A DNA stretch of 64,000 nt from Nucisporomicrobium flavum. Lineage in GTDB: Bacteria > Actinomycetota > Actinomycetes > Mycobacteriales > Micromonosporaceae. A program made the translations under genes and the position numbers. A model generated the notes under the pieces. It made no database searches. It saw only the letters and a program-made list of their open reading frames with translations, and was not told the DNA's origin. The stretch is from assembly GCF_016464385.1 (NCBI RefSeq), contig NZ_JADMLH010000003.1:425714-489713 (forward strand), written 5' to 3'. The stretch's first letter is position 1. Every line of letters begins with the position of its first letter. Below are positions 8,524-16,681 of this stretch, one piece after another.

Positions 8524-9243
8524 ATGTCGGTTCTTCCCGTTCTGGAAACCACCGCGGCGCAGGCCTGCTGCCCGCCGCTGTCGGCGCAGGCCCTGGAGCC
8601 GCAGGTCGCGGGAGAGCTGGCCCCGTTGTTTAAGGCGCTGAGCGACCCCATCCGGCTGCGCCTGCTGTCGCTGATCGCCGCCTCCGACGAGGTCTGCGTC
8701 TGCGATCTGACCGATGCGTTCGACGTCACGGGCGCCACCATCTCGCATCACCTGCGAGTGCTGCGCGAGGCCGGCATGGTGGAGGCCCGCAGGGTAGGAA
8801 CCTGGGCCTACTACCGCCTGCGCGCGGACGCGCTGGACCTGCTGGGCGGCCTGCTGAGCACCGACGCGGCGGCAATGCCGCGCCTGCCGGCACCTGCCGC
8901 CACGGCTCTGCCGTCCATCGATCATGACCGGCGCGACACGCTGATATCAGCAGAACCTGATGTGGTGCGATTGCTGGGCGATCCGCTGCGGGCGCAGATC
9001 GTGCAGATCCTCGCTGCGGGACCAGCCACCACGTCGCACCTCGTCGCCGACACCGGCGCCAAGCAGCCGAACATCTCCGGGCATCTCAAGCTGCTGCGCG
9101 AGGCCGGCGTCGTTACCCCGGAGTCCCGCGGCCGGTACACGTACTACCGCGTGGTTCCGGACGCGTTGCAGGGCGCCGCTCTGCACCTGGCCGACCTCGC
9201 CGAGCAGGCAGAGGCCACCGCCGACGACTTCCGGGCCCTCTGA
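8524..9243 (+). CDS. tandem double-HTH ArsR-type arsenic regulator
   Basis: 239 residues holding two complete ArsR winged helices. Domain 1 (about 25-115) has ALSDPIRLRLLSL, then VCVCDLTDAFDVTGATISHH; Cys58 and Cys60 sit in the CVC sensor motif and Cys15-Cys16 (QACCPP) in the N-terminal arm. These are the positions used for As(III) by Corynebacterium ArsR. Domain 2 (about 140-235) has DPLRAQIVQIL and GAKQPNISGHLKLLREAGVV and no cysteines. ArsR proteins normally dimerise as single domains of about 100 residues, so this is a fused pseudo-dimer with one sensing and one thiol-free half. It is divergent from the Cys-rich flavoprotein, its likely target. No clear ribosome site precedes the ATG at 8524. 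Confidence 0.8.
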   Translation: MSVLPVLETTAAQACCPPLSAQALEPQVAGELAPLFKALSDPIRLRLLSLIAASDEVCVCDLTDAFDVTGATISHHLRVLREAGMVEARRVGTWAYYRLRADALDLLGGLLSTDAAAMPRLPAPAATALPSIDHDRRDTLISAEPDVVRLLGDPLRAQIVQILAAGPATTSHLVADTGAKQPNISGHLKLLREAGVVTPESRGRYTYYRVVPDALQGAALHLADLAEQAEATADDFRAL

Positions 9244-9304
9244 CAACCGAGTCCGTCACACCGCCATTGCGCTGCGCGCCGGCCAGAACCACCCGGATCC
9301 GTAG

Positions 9305-11542
9305 TCAAGTACGAGGTGTGACGGTTCCGGCGGTGCCGTCGACAGTGACTATCTGCCCAGGGCGCAGGCGTACGGTGGCGTCACCCGTACCTACGACGGC
9401 GGGAATGGCGTACTCGCGGGCGACCAGGGACGCGTGGGCGGCGAGGGTGCCGCCGTCGGTGACGACGGCGGCGGCTCGCGCGAACAGCGGCGTCCAGGCC
9501 GGCGCGGTGGCCTTCGCGACCAGGACGTCGCCGTTGCGGAACTCGGGGAAGTCCTGCGGGCTGTGCACCATGTGAACCGGGCCGGTAGCGCGTCCGGCCG
9601 ACGCCGGATGGCCGACGATCACGCCGACGCCGACCACGCGCGACCCGCGCGCTTGCTGTACGGCACGCTCGATGACGTCGCCGACGAGGCGGGTAGGCTG
9701 CCCGAGCGTCAACGGCGCGGCCAGCGTCCGCTGACGGTGCCACAGCTCGCGACGCTCAGCCACGAAGCCGGCCAGAGGCGCGGGCCGGCCTGTCAGGCTT
9801 TGGGCTACTTCCTCGCGGGTGCAGAAGAAGACGTCGTCAACGTGATCGATGACCCCGGCCGCCGCCAGGCGCTCGCCGAGACCACGGACGCATCTGCGCA
9901 GCACCGGCCACGCCAGGGTGAAGTCGCGAGCCTGTTCCTCGCGAGTGACCGCGTAGCGCTGGTTGACCCGCAGCAGTCGCTCGAATCGCGTGCGCACCCC
10001 GGGGTGACCGGCGAGTGCGGCTCGGCAGGCCTGCTCGGCGGTGGCGCGCTGGTCGGCCAGCCGCGCCAGCCGTCGGCCCTGGTCGGTCAAAGGGGCCGTC
10101 GTGGCGGGCAGCTCCGCGGCGACGGGGTGATACCAGTCGGCGCTTTGCACCGCGTGCGGTGCGTGAACCGGCTGGGCGCCCGGTAAGCCGCGTAGCAGGA
10201 CTTGCGCACCGCCCTGGTCATCCGGCAGAACCTCGGCGAGGTACCGGCGGCAGAATCGGGTGAGGCGGGCTTCCATCTTCCATGCCGATCCACCCACGAT
10301 CGCCAGGTACCACAGGTGGATGCCGGCTTCCCTCCCGAGCTCGTCGACCAGCTGCAGCAAGCGATCCGGGGCTGCTGTTCCTGCCTCGGTCCGGGCGCCG
10401 GAGACAAGGTTCCGGTACGCGGGCAGGCGGACCTCGCGCCACTGCCGGTCCACGTCCGCCAACACGGCGCGGTCCGCGGCCGCCGGGTCCCGGCCGACCC
10501 GGATCAGCGCGTTGTACAGCACCCTCACCGCCCGGCGGCGTCCCTGCAGAAGGACCTGCAACAGCAGTCTTGGCGACGGTGCCGGGGTGACGTTGTAGTA
10601 CCAGCCGTTGATCAGCGCGTACCGGAACGGTATGCGGACACCGACGCTGTCGTACATCCCGTCGAGGTACCCGGCTTCCAGTACCGGCAGCAGCCAGGTG
10701 GCGAACAGCGGGGTGACCGCCTCGGGCAGCCACTCGCCGAGCCGGAAGTTGCGCATCCACAACCCGGGTCCGGGCGCCGCCCACGAGGCCGGCCGGGGCA
10801 GGGCCGTCATGGGGCGGCCCTGCAGCAACCACAGCCGGCCATCCTGGTCGATCGCCCATTCGACGTCCTGAGGACAGCCGAGGTGTGCCGCGGCGCGGTT
10901 CGCGAGCGACGCCACTGCCGCAGCCTGCGGGGCCGTCATGACCACGGTGTCGCCGGGTGCCGGGCGGGTCATCCGGACGTCGTCGGCGGTGATCGTCCAC
11001 TCCTCGCCGACTGCTTCGCCTGCCACGAGCGGGTCACCCAAGCCCTGCACGGCGCTGATAACCGTCTGAGCCCGGTCGCCGGTCACCGGATGCGCGGTGA
11101 ATGCCACGCCCGCCGCCACCGGATCCACCATCGCCTGAACCAGGACCGCCATCGCCGTGGGGCCGGATCCCTGACGACGGTGGTACGCCGTCACCCGCTC
11201 GGCGTCCGCCGCGGCGAAGCACTGCCGCACAGCGTCGGGCAGCCGGTCGACGGTGATGTTGAGGTACGTCTCGTACAGACCGGCGTACGAGGCGTCCGGA
11301 AGGTCCTCGGCGGCACCGGACGAGCGCACCGCGAACCTTTCACCCGGCAGCACGCCTGCCGACGCTGCCAGGCCGGTCTCCCATCCGTCGATGTTGAGCA
11401 CCGTCTCCGTGACGATCAGGCCGGGAGGGACGGGAAAGCCGGCCGAAAGGAGATCACCGAGGACGCCGGCTTTGCCGCCCACCGTTGCCCGGTTCGCGGT
11501 GCCGGCGTCGGCCAAGCTGATGAGCTGGAGGCTGCTGTCCAT
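9305..11542 (-). CDS. PEP-synthase/rifampin-phosphotransferase-like enzyme
   Basis: 745 residues. The N-terminus is the PEP synthase/PPDK ATP-grasp domain (VGGKAGVLGDLLSAGFPVPPG, then RFAVRSSGAAEDLPDASYAG). The C-terminus is the swivelling phosphohistidine domain, with TDGGTLAAHASLVAREYAIP carrying the His. Between them lies a helical region (about 300-640) unlike PEP synthase. ATP-grasp, unique middle and His-swivel is the layout of rifampin phosphotransferase, but this protein is shorter (Rph is about 860) and shows no rifamycin-associated element upstream. It may phosphorylate another small molecule or a drug. GAGGTGAG lies just before the overlapping GTG (11545) and ATG (11542). Divergent from a PadR gene across a palindrome. 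Confidence 0.7.
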   Translation of the reverse strand: MDSSLQLISLADAGTANRATVGGKAGVLGDLLSAGFPVPPGLIVTETVLNIDGWETGLAASAGVLPGERFAVRSSGAAEDLPDASYAGLYETYLNITVDRLPDAVRQCFAAADAERVTAYHRRQGSGPTAMAVLVQAMVDPVAAGVAFTAHPVTGDRAQTVISAVQGLGDPLVAGEAVGEEWTITADDVRMTRPAPGDTVVMTAPQAAAVASLANRAAAHLGCPQDVEWAIDQDGRLWLLQGRPMTALPRPASWAAPGPGLWMRNFRLGEWLPEAVTPLFATWLLPVLEAGYLDGMYDSVGVRIPFRYALINGWYYNVTPAPSPRLLLQVLLQGRRRAVRVLYNALIRVGRDPAAADRAVLADVDRQWREVRLPAYRNLVSGARTEAGTAAPDRLLQLVDELGREAGIHLWYLAIVGGSAWKMEARLTRFCRRYLAEVLPDDQGGAQVLLRGLPGAQPVHAPHAVQSADWYHPVAAELPATTAPLTDQGRRLARLADQRATAEQACRAALAGHPGVRTRFERLLRVNQRYAVTREEQARDFTLAWPVLRRCVRGLGERLAAAGVIDHVDDVFFCTREEVAQSLTGRPAPLAGFVAERRELWHRQRTLAAPLTLGQPTRLVGDVIERAVQQARGSRVVGVGVIVGHPASAGRATGPVHMVHSPQDFPEFRNGDVLVAKATAPAWTPLFARAAAVVTDGGTLAAHASLVAREYAIPAVVGTGDATVRLRPGQIVTVDGTAGTVTPRT

Positions 11543-11564
11543 CACTCACCTCATAGGTAGCATC

Positions 11565-11580
11565 ACAAAGTATTGTGACG
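11565..11580. promoter_or_regulatory. palindromic operator shared by the PEP-synthase-like gene and padR
   Basis: TCACAAagtaTTGTGA is a perfect 6-bp inverted repeat with a 4-base spacer, 23 bases upstream of the PEP-synthase-like start and 41 bases upstream of the PadR start. PadR regulators bind such palindromes in divergent promoters and usually control both genes. Binding here is inferred. Confidence 0.5.
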
Positions 11581-11621
11581 CTACGCCTCAAGTGGTGTGC
11601 TGCGCCAGAAGGAAGGTGAGA

Positions 11622-11975
11622 GTGCCCGTGCTTCCGATGCGACCGGACCTGCTCAAGGGACACCTTGACACCCTGCTGCTGGCAGTCCTCGAAGGCGGCG
11701 CCCAGCATGGGTACGCCGTCATCGAGGCGTTGCGGACCGGCAGCGCCGGCGCTCTCGACCTGCCGACCGGCACGGTGTATCCGGCGCTGCACCGGCTGGA
11801 ACGCGCGGGCCTCATCACCAGTGAATGGGAGACCGTGCGGGGACGCCGCCGTCGCGCGTACCGCCTCACGGCTGCGGGCCAGGCGGCGCTCGGTGAGCAG
11901 CGCGCCGTGTGGGACCAGTTCTCCACCGCCGTCACCGCCGTACTGACGAGGCAGCCATGGCCGGCCGCGACGTAA
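11622..11975 (+). CDS. PadR-family transcriptional regulator
   Basis: 117 residues. The PadR N-terminal winged helix is clear: LLKGHLDTLLLAVLEGGAQH, GYAVIEAL, then GTVYPALHRLERAGLI, and the wing GRRRRAYRLTAAG. A strong GGAAGG site precedes the GTG at 11622. PadR repressors often respond to phenolics or drugs and control exporters or modifying enzymes. The divergent PEP-synthase-like gene is the natural target. The next gene begins 19 bases inside this one, so the two are cotranscribed. Confidence 0.85.
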   Translation: MPVLPMRPDLLKGHLDTLLLAVLEGGAQHGYAVIEALRTGSAGALDLPTGTVYPALHRLERAGLITSEWETVRGRRRRAYRLTAAGQAALGEQRAVWDQFSTAVTAVLTRQPWPAAT

Positions 11976-12628
11976 CAGCGGACGCCGGCACCCGCGACGC
12001 CCAGCTCGATGCCTACCTCGCCGAGCTCGCCGTCCGAATGCGAGGGCCGCGCCGATGCCGCCAGGCGATCCTCACCGAACTGGCCGACGGCCTCGCCGAG
12101 GCAACGCGAGACCACCGCGCGGCGGGCCTGACGCCTCAACACGCTGCCGCGGCCGCGATTGCCCGCTTCGGCACGCCGCGGGCGGTCGCCGACGGGTTCG
12201 CCGGTGAACTGGCCACCGCTTACACGCGGCGCACCATGGCCTGGTTCCTTGCCACCGGACCTCTGGTCGGCGTGTGGTGGCTCCTTCTTGGGCACCCCGA
12301 TCCCGGACGGGACGGAGTCATGGCGCTCCTGGCGGCCGTTCCGGTCATCCCACTGATCGCCGTCGCGATCGTCACGCTCGGGGGAACTCTCGCCACCACG
12401 GGACGCCTGATGCGTTGGCTGCCCGAAACCCGCCCACGCCAGGCCCTTGCCGCCACGGTGGCCATCGCCGTGCTCTGCATCGCCGGGGACGTCACGATGA
12501 TCACCATGCTGGTGGCGTCCGGCGTACCCATCCGACTGCTCGCCGCGATCGCAGTCGCCGGCAGCCTCACCCGGGTTGGCTGCAGTGCCGTCGTGTTGCG
12601 GCACGCGGCCCGAATGCGGGGCGACTGA
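11957..12628 (+). CDS. permease-prefix-domain membrane protein cotranscribed with padR
   Basis: 223 residues. A soluble N-terminal region (about 1-90) resembles the permease prefix/HAAS helical domain: LDAYLAELAVRM, ILTELADGLAEAT, AAAAAIARFGTPRAVADGFA. Four hydrophobic segments follow (FLATGPLVGVWWLLL, a long one near VIPLIAVAIV, ALAATVAIAVLCIAG and a last one). Such genes are commonly paired with PadR regulators and are thought to work as anti-regulators or membrane partners. A GAGG ribosome site precedes the ATG at 11957, which lies within padR. Specific function unknown. Confidence 0.7.
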   Translation: MAGRDVTADAGTRDAQLDAYLAELAVRMRGPRRCRQAILTELADGLAEATRDHRAAGLTPQHAAAAAIARFGTPRAVADGFAGELATAYTRRTMAWFLATGPLVGVWWLLLGHPDPGRDGVMALLAAVPVIPLIAVAIVTLGGTLATTGRLMRWLPETRPRQALAATVAIAVLCIAGDVTMITMLVASGVPIRLLAAIAVAGSLTRVGCSAVVLRHAARMRGD

Positions 12629-12718
12629 CCGGCATCGAGGAGACCGGTAGGTGGCCGCCAGGTGAACAAGTCGGCGTTCGCTTGCCCCGACGACTTTGGC
12701 TCAGTGATGATTGAGTCA

Positions 12719-13405
12719 ATGAACGTTGAAGCTTCCTCGGTGGTGGAGCGGGCGCGGATCCATGCCGCGCTCGGCGACCCCGCGCGGCTCGCGATCGTCG
12801 ACGCCCTGTGCCTCGGTGACGCCTCACCCGGCGAGATCGCCCGTGACCTGGAGCTGCCGAGCAACCTGGTCGCCCACCACGTCAAGGTGCTCGCCGACGC
12901 GGGGCTGCTGGAGCGCACCCGCTCGGAAGCCGACCGGCGCCGCACGTACCTGCGGCTGCGCCCCGACACGTTGGCTCTGCTGGGCTCACCACGACTGCCG
13001 GATGCGCGGCGGGTGGTGTTCGTGTGCACCCACAACTCGGCCCGCTCGCAGTTGGCCGCCGCGCTGTGGTCGGACCGCACCCACCGGCCCGCCGCCTCCG
13101 CCGGCACCCATCCGGCTTCCCGCGTACACCCCCAGGCGGTCGCCGTGGCGCGCCGGCACGGGCTGCACCTCGACCCGAGTGGTACCGCGTGCGTGGCCGA
13201 CGTCGTCGACGACGGCGATCTGATCATCGCGGTCTGCGACAACGCCCACGAGGACCTCACCACCGGCGCACCCCGCCCCCAACTGCACTGGTCAGTGCCG
13301 GACCCGGTCCGCGCCGGCACCGACGCTGCCTTCGAAGCCGCGTACACCGATCTGGCCGGGCGCATCGACCGCCTGGCACCCACGCTTGCAGGAGATCCGT
13401 CATGA
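12719..13405 (+). CDS. ArsR-ArsC fusion: ArsR-type HTH joined to a low-molecular-weight-phosphatase-type arsenate reductase
   Basis: 228 residues. Residues 1-95 form an ArsR winged helix (ALGDPARLAIVDAL, LPSNLVAHHVKVLADAGLLE) with no cysteines at the usual sensing positions. From about 100 the chain continues into an LMW-phosphatase/ArsC fold with the P-loop FVCTHNSARSQ (CX5R) and VPDPVRAG, the aspartate loop. Such fusions occur in actinobacterial ars operons and may couple repression to arsenate reduction, though this HTH lacks obvious thiols. TTGAGTCAA touches the ATG, suggesting autorepression and nearly leaderless translation; an in-frame ATG at 12707 is an alternative. The end overlaps the aquaporin start by four bases (ATGA). 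Confidence 0.82.
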   Translation: MNVEASSVVERARIHAALGDPARLAIVDALCLGDASPGEIARDLELPSNLVAHHVKVLADAGLLERTRSEADRRRTYLRLRPDTLALLGSPRLPDARRVVFVCTHNSARSQLAAALWSDRTHRPAASAGTHPASRVHPQAVAVARRHGLHLDPSGTACVADVVDDGDLIIAVCDNAHEDLTTGAPRPQLHWSVPDPVRAGTDAAFEAAYTDLAGRIDRLAPTLAGDPS

Positions 13406-14166
13406 CCGAACCCGAGCTCATGAACTCCGTTGCGACCTGGCGGCGCCTGCTCGCCGAGTTCGTCGGCACCGCACTGCTCGTGGCGGCTGTCGTCGGCTCC
13501 GGCATCATGGCCACCACGCTGTCACCCGGCGACGTCGGGCTGCAGCTGTTGCAGAACTCGGTCGCGACCGCATTCGCCCTCGGCGCGCTCATCCTCACCT
13601 TCGGACCAATCTCCGGCGCCCACTTCAACCCCGTCGTCTCGGCCGCCGACTGGTGGCTCGGGCGCCGGCATGGCACCGGCCTCACCGCCTCCGACCTCGC
13701 CGGGTACGCCGCCGCGCAAACCCTCGGCGCGATCTCGGGAAGCGTGCTGGCGAACTCCATGTTCGACCTCGCCCCGGTCACGATCTCCACCACCACCCGC
13801 TCCGGGGCGCACCTGTGGCTCGGTGAAGTCGTCGCCACCACCGGCCTGCTGCTGCTCATCTTCGCGCTCGTACGCTCCGGCCGGGCCGCCGTCGCACCCG
13901 CCGCCGTCGGTGCGTACATCGGTGCGGCCTACTGGTTCACCTCCTCGACGAGCTTCGCCAACCCGGCCGTCACCATCGGCCGCGCGTTCACCGACACGTT
14001 CGCCGGCATCGCCCCGGCCTCCGTGCCCGCCTACATCGGCGCCCAGCTCGTCGGCCTGCTCGCCGGGATGGGCCTGCTCGCCGCGCTCTACCCCCACGCC
14101 GGCGTCAACGCCGACCAGGTCGTCGTCCCCCACGACGAGACCGCACCCGTGCGCAGCCGAGTCTGA
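13402..14166 (+). CDS. MIP-family aquaglyceroporin, probable arsenite channel
   Basis: 254 residues, six membrane spans and the two half-helix motifs of aquaporins: SGAHFNPVV (NPV instead of NPA) and SFANPAVTIGR (NPA). AGGAGATC precedes the ATG at 13402, which overlaps the ArsR-ArsC stop, so it is translationally coupled. Aquaglyceroporins in ars operons (for example AqpS of Sinorhizobium) let arsenite leave the cell down its gradient after ArsC has reduced arsenate. The flanking ArsC genes fit this two-step scheme. Confidence 0.85.
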   Translation: MTEPELMNSVATWRRLLAEFVGTALLVAAVVGSGIMATTLSPGDVGLQLLQNSVATAFALGALILTFGPISGAHFNPVVSAADWWLGRRHGTGLTASDLAGYAAAQTLGAISGSVLANSMFDLAPVTISTTTRSGAHLWLGEVVATTGLLLLIFALVRSGRAAVAPAAVGAYIGAAYWFTSSTSFANPAVTIGRAFTDTFAGIAPASVPAYIGAQLVGLLAGMGLLAALYPHAGVNADQVVVPHDETAPVRSRV

Positions 14167-14201
14167 ACTACCTCATCACCACCGAACCAGAGGGAAAGAT
14201 C

Positions 14202-14615
14202 ATGAGCGAGAAGCCGTCCGTCCTCTTCGTCTGCGTGCACAACGCCGGCCGTTCCCAGATGGCCGCCGGCTGGCTGCGCCACCTCGCCGGCGACAAAGTG
14301 GAGGTCCGCTCCGCCGGCTCGGCGCCGGCCGAGACGATCAACCCGTCCGCGGTCGAGGCGATGCGCGAGGTCGGCATCGACATCACCGACCAGAAGCCCA
14401 AGATCCTGGAGTACGACACCGTCGAGTCCTCCGACGTCATCGTCACCATGGGCTGCGGCGACGCCTGCCCGTACTTCCCGGGCAAGCGCTACGAGGACTG
14501 GAAGCTCGAGGACCCGGCCGGCAAGGGCGTCGAGTCGGTGCGCCCGATCCGCGACGAGATCAAGGGTCGTATCGAGGCGCTGCTGGCCGACCTCATCCCG
14601 GCCGGCAAGCAGTGA
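14202..14615 (+). CDS. arsC: arsenate reductase, mycothiol-dependent type
   Basis: 137 residues. The P-loop is VLFVCVHNAGRSQMAAGW with the nucleophilic Cys and CX5R signature; MGCGDACPYFPGKRYEDWKL is the second signature of the actinobacterial ArsC1/ArsC2 group, which forms an arseno-mycothiol adduct that mycoredoxin resolves to release As(III). GAGGG lies before the ATG. Third gene of the ArsR-ArsC, aquaporin, ArsC operon; the 35-base gap suggests cotranscription. A hairpin follows the stop. Confidence 0.9.
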   Translation: MSEKPSVLFVCVHNAGRSQMAAGWLRHLAGDKVEVRSAGSAPAETINPSAVEAMREVGIDITDQKPKILEYDTVESSDVIVTMGCGDACPYFPGKRYEDWKLEDPAGKGVESVRPIRDEIKGRIEALLADLIPAGKQ

Positions 14616-14631
14616 ACGTGCCGGGTCTGCA

Positions 14632-14658
14632 CCGCTTGCCTGGCTATGAGGCAAGCGG
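14632..14658. terminator. hairpin between convergent arsC and the CxxC protein gene
   Basis: CCGCTTGCCT pairs perfectly with AGGCAAGCGG across a 7-base loop. It lies 17 bases after the arsC stop and covers the stop codon of the convergent gene, so it may end transcription from both sides. No T-tract is present. Confidence 0.55.
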
Positions 14659-14886
14659 GGCCAGGAGATCGTGCAACTGTCCCGTGGTGGGCACGCGGCC
14701 GGCGAGCACGACCTGCTCGTCGACGACCAGCGCCGGGGTGGACATCACCCCGTAGCCCGCGATGCTCGCGAAGTCGGTCACCTTCTCGATGTCGGCGGCC
14801 ACGCCCAGGGCCTCGACGGCCTGGCGGGTGGCGCGTTCGAGGGCGACACAGTTGGCGCAGCCGGGGCCGAGCACTTTGATCAGCAT
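14644..14886 (-). CDS. thioredoxin-fold small redox-active disulfide protein
   Basis: 80 residues. MLIKVLGPGCANCVALE gives a CxxC active site (GCANC), and MSTPALVVDEQVVLAGRVP contains the cis-Pro of the thioredoxin fold. It matches the short TM0996/redox-active-disulfide-2 family, which is often cotranscribed with ArsP/DUF318 permeases, exactly the upstream neighbour here. A role in thiol chemistry with arsenicals or as electron carrier is inferred from that linkage. It ends the arsR-permease operon. Confidence 0.82.
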   Translation of the reverse strand: MLIKVLGPGCANCVALERATRQAVEALGVAADIEKVTDFASIAGYGVMSTPALVVDEQVVLAGRVPTTGQLHDLLAPLAS

Positions 14887-14941
14887 CGGAGTCTCCTGTT
14901 CGTTGATGTCCGTACCGTCAGGTTCGTTGATGTCCGTACCC

Positions 14942-16011
14942 TCAGGCGAGGACGAGGTTGAAGAGGTAGCCGACGGCGACGATGCCGGTGGCGGTGACCG
15001 CCACGAAGGCCGCCAGCAGCGGGGGTTTGAGGACGCGGCGCAGCAGGATCAGCTCGGGCAGGCTCAACGCGACCACGCTCATCATGAACGCCAGCAGGGT
15101 GCCCATCGGCAGACCCTTGTCGTGCAGCGCTTGCACCAGCGGCATCACAGCGGCGGCGTTGGAGTACAGCGGCGTCCCGACCACGACGGCGACCAGAACG
15201 CCGAGCGGGTTGTCCGCGCCGGCGTAGCGGGCGAAGAAGTCCTGCGGCGCCCACCCGTGGATGACCGCGCCCAGCCCGATGCCGACCAGCAGGTACGGCC
15301 AGATCCGGCCGAGGATCGACCGGACCTCTTCCCGGCCCATCTGGAAACGCTGGCGCAACGTCAGCCCGGCGGTGGAGTCGATGACCTTCCCGCCCAGGCG
15401 GGTCTGGAACACGAACGGCTCCACCCACCGCTGCACACCCAGGCGGCCCAGCACCCAGCCGGCCACCACGGCGACCGTCAGGCCGGCGGCCACGTACAGT
15501 GCGGCGATGCCTGGGCCGAACATACCCAGCAGCAGCGCGATCGCGACCTCGTTGACCAACGGGCTGGCGATCAAGAATGACAACGTCACCCCGATAGGGA
15601 CCCCGGCGGCGACGAACCCGATGAACGCCGGCACCGCAGAACACGAGCAGAACGGGGTCACCACCCCCAACCCAGCGGCCATCACGTTGCCCACACCTTC
15701 ACGCCGGCCGCCCAGCAAGGCCCGGGTGCGTTCCACACTCATGTACGAGCGCAGCACCGGACCACGAAGATGATCCCCGCCAGCAGCAGCACGATCTTCA
15801 CCGTGTCGTAGAGGAAGAAGTGCAGCCCCGAACCCCACCGTGACCGGGGATCCAGGCTCCACCACCGGTACACCACCAGGTCCCACCACGGCTCGTTGAC
15901 ACGGTACGCGGCCAGCCACATCGCGAAGACGCCGGCGACGGCCGCCACACCCGTGACCAGGCGCTGCCGGCGCCGGACAGGGTCCTCGGCGGGGACGATG
16001 TGCTCGCTCAC
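14942..16011 (-). pseudogene. arsP: ArsP/DUF318-type permease, one-base frameshift near the N-terminus
   Basis: The GTG at 16011 overlaps the arsR stop (GTGA). The first part reads LHFFLYDTVKIVLLLAGIIF and then leaves frame at about 15757; the other frame resumes with VLRSYMSVERTRALLGGRRE, exactly the sequence expected next. Restoring one G (C on the plus strand, 15757-15758) gives a continuous product of about 356 residues. The remainder is intact: GVVTPFCSCSAVPAFIGFV, the conserved Cys-containing motif of ArsP permeases, and eight or more spans. ArsP exports trivalent methylated or aromatic arsenicals. The lost base is in a C/G run, so a sequencing error is quite possible. Confidence 0.8.
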
Positions 16012-16331
16012 CGGGCCGCCTCCTCGCCCAAGGCGGCATGCTCGGTTACGGGGAGGGCCCGGTGAAGTCGCTCCGGCAGGTCCGAGGCGACCGTGTAGTC
16101 GACCCAGGTGCCACGCCGGACGGCCCGTACCAGTCCTGCCTCCCGCAGCACTCTCAGGTGGTACGACAGCAGACCGGTGGTCACGCCCGCGATGGGCTGC
16201 AGCTCGCACACACACCGGGTGACCCCGTCGGCCAGGAACACCAGCAGCCGCCACCGCACCGGGTTGGCGACCGCGCCCAACAGGTACGCCGCTGCGACGG
16301 AGTCTGCTTCAAGAAAAGTTTGACCAGCCAC
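16008..16331 (-). CDS. arsR: ArsR-family regulator with CVC metal-binding motif
   Basis: 107 residues. ANPVRWRLLVFLADGVTRCVCELQ carries the CVCE(D)L As(III)/Sb(III) sensing motif at residues 40-42, followed by TTGLLSYHLRVLREAGLV, the recognition helix. First gene of an operon with the permease and the CxxC protein (GTGA overlap). The first codons contain TCAA-N7-TTGA (16309-16323), resembling an ArsR half-site pair, so the operator may lie inside the reading frame or the true start may be further in. Confidence 0.87.
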   Translation of the reverse strand: MAGQTFLEADSVAAAYLLGAVANPVRWRLLVFLADGVTRCVCELQPIAGVTTGLLSYHLRVLREAGLVRAVRRGTWVDYTVASDLPERLHRALPVTEHAALGEEAAR

Positions 16332-16681
16332 GGCCCGATCGTGCGCGCGGGACCGCCCTGCCCGTCAGGGGCGAAGGTCGGCACTGCATGGGACGTCAGT
16401 CCGGGGCGGGCCTGGGCGCCTCGTCGGACACCTTCTGCGATGAGTCCGCGGTGGTCTGCCCGGGCGAGGCTGTCGGTCAGCTCGGGCCCGTTGGCGCCTG
16501 CCAGGAAGCAGGTCTGACCGGCGTCATGAAGCGGTTGGCCGGAGAGGTGGATCGTCGCGCCGGGTGCGGCGTGCCGGCGTCGCCCGTCCCCGTCCTGCAT
16601 CGGCTGCTGAGGAAGGGGACGGCGTGATCGTCACCGAACTCCCAAGATCGATCTTCTCTCGAGCGGCCCGGAAACGAGAAT
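16332..16681. other. intergenic region between the ars island and the tRNA operon
   Basis: About 350 bases with no gene I can support. One minus-strand frame gives a peptide containing CFLAGAN, vaguely like the end of biotin synthase, but without other conserved parts. The region must hold the arsR promoter (minus strand). No attachment-site duplication of the tRNA 3' ends was noticed. Confidence 0.5.

Noticed and set aside
16181..16600. Minus-strand frame with CFLAGAN, recalling biotin synthase
   Set aside because: Only a few residues match, no radical-SAM cysteines or barrel are present, and half of it overlaps arsR in another frame.
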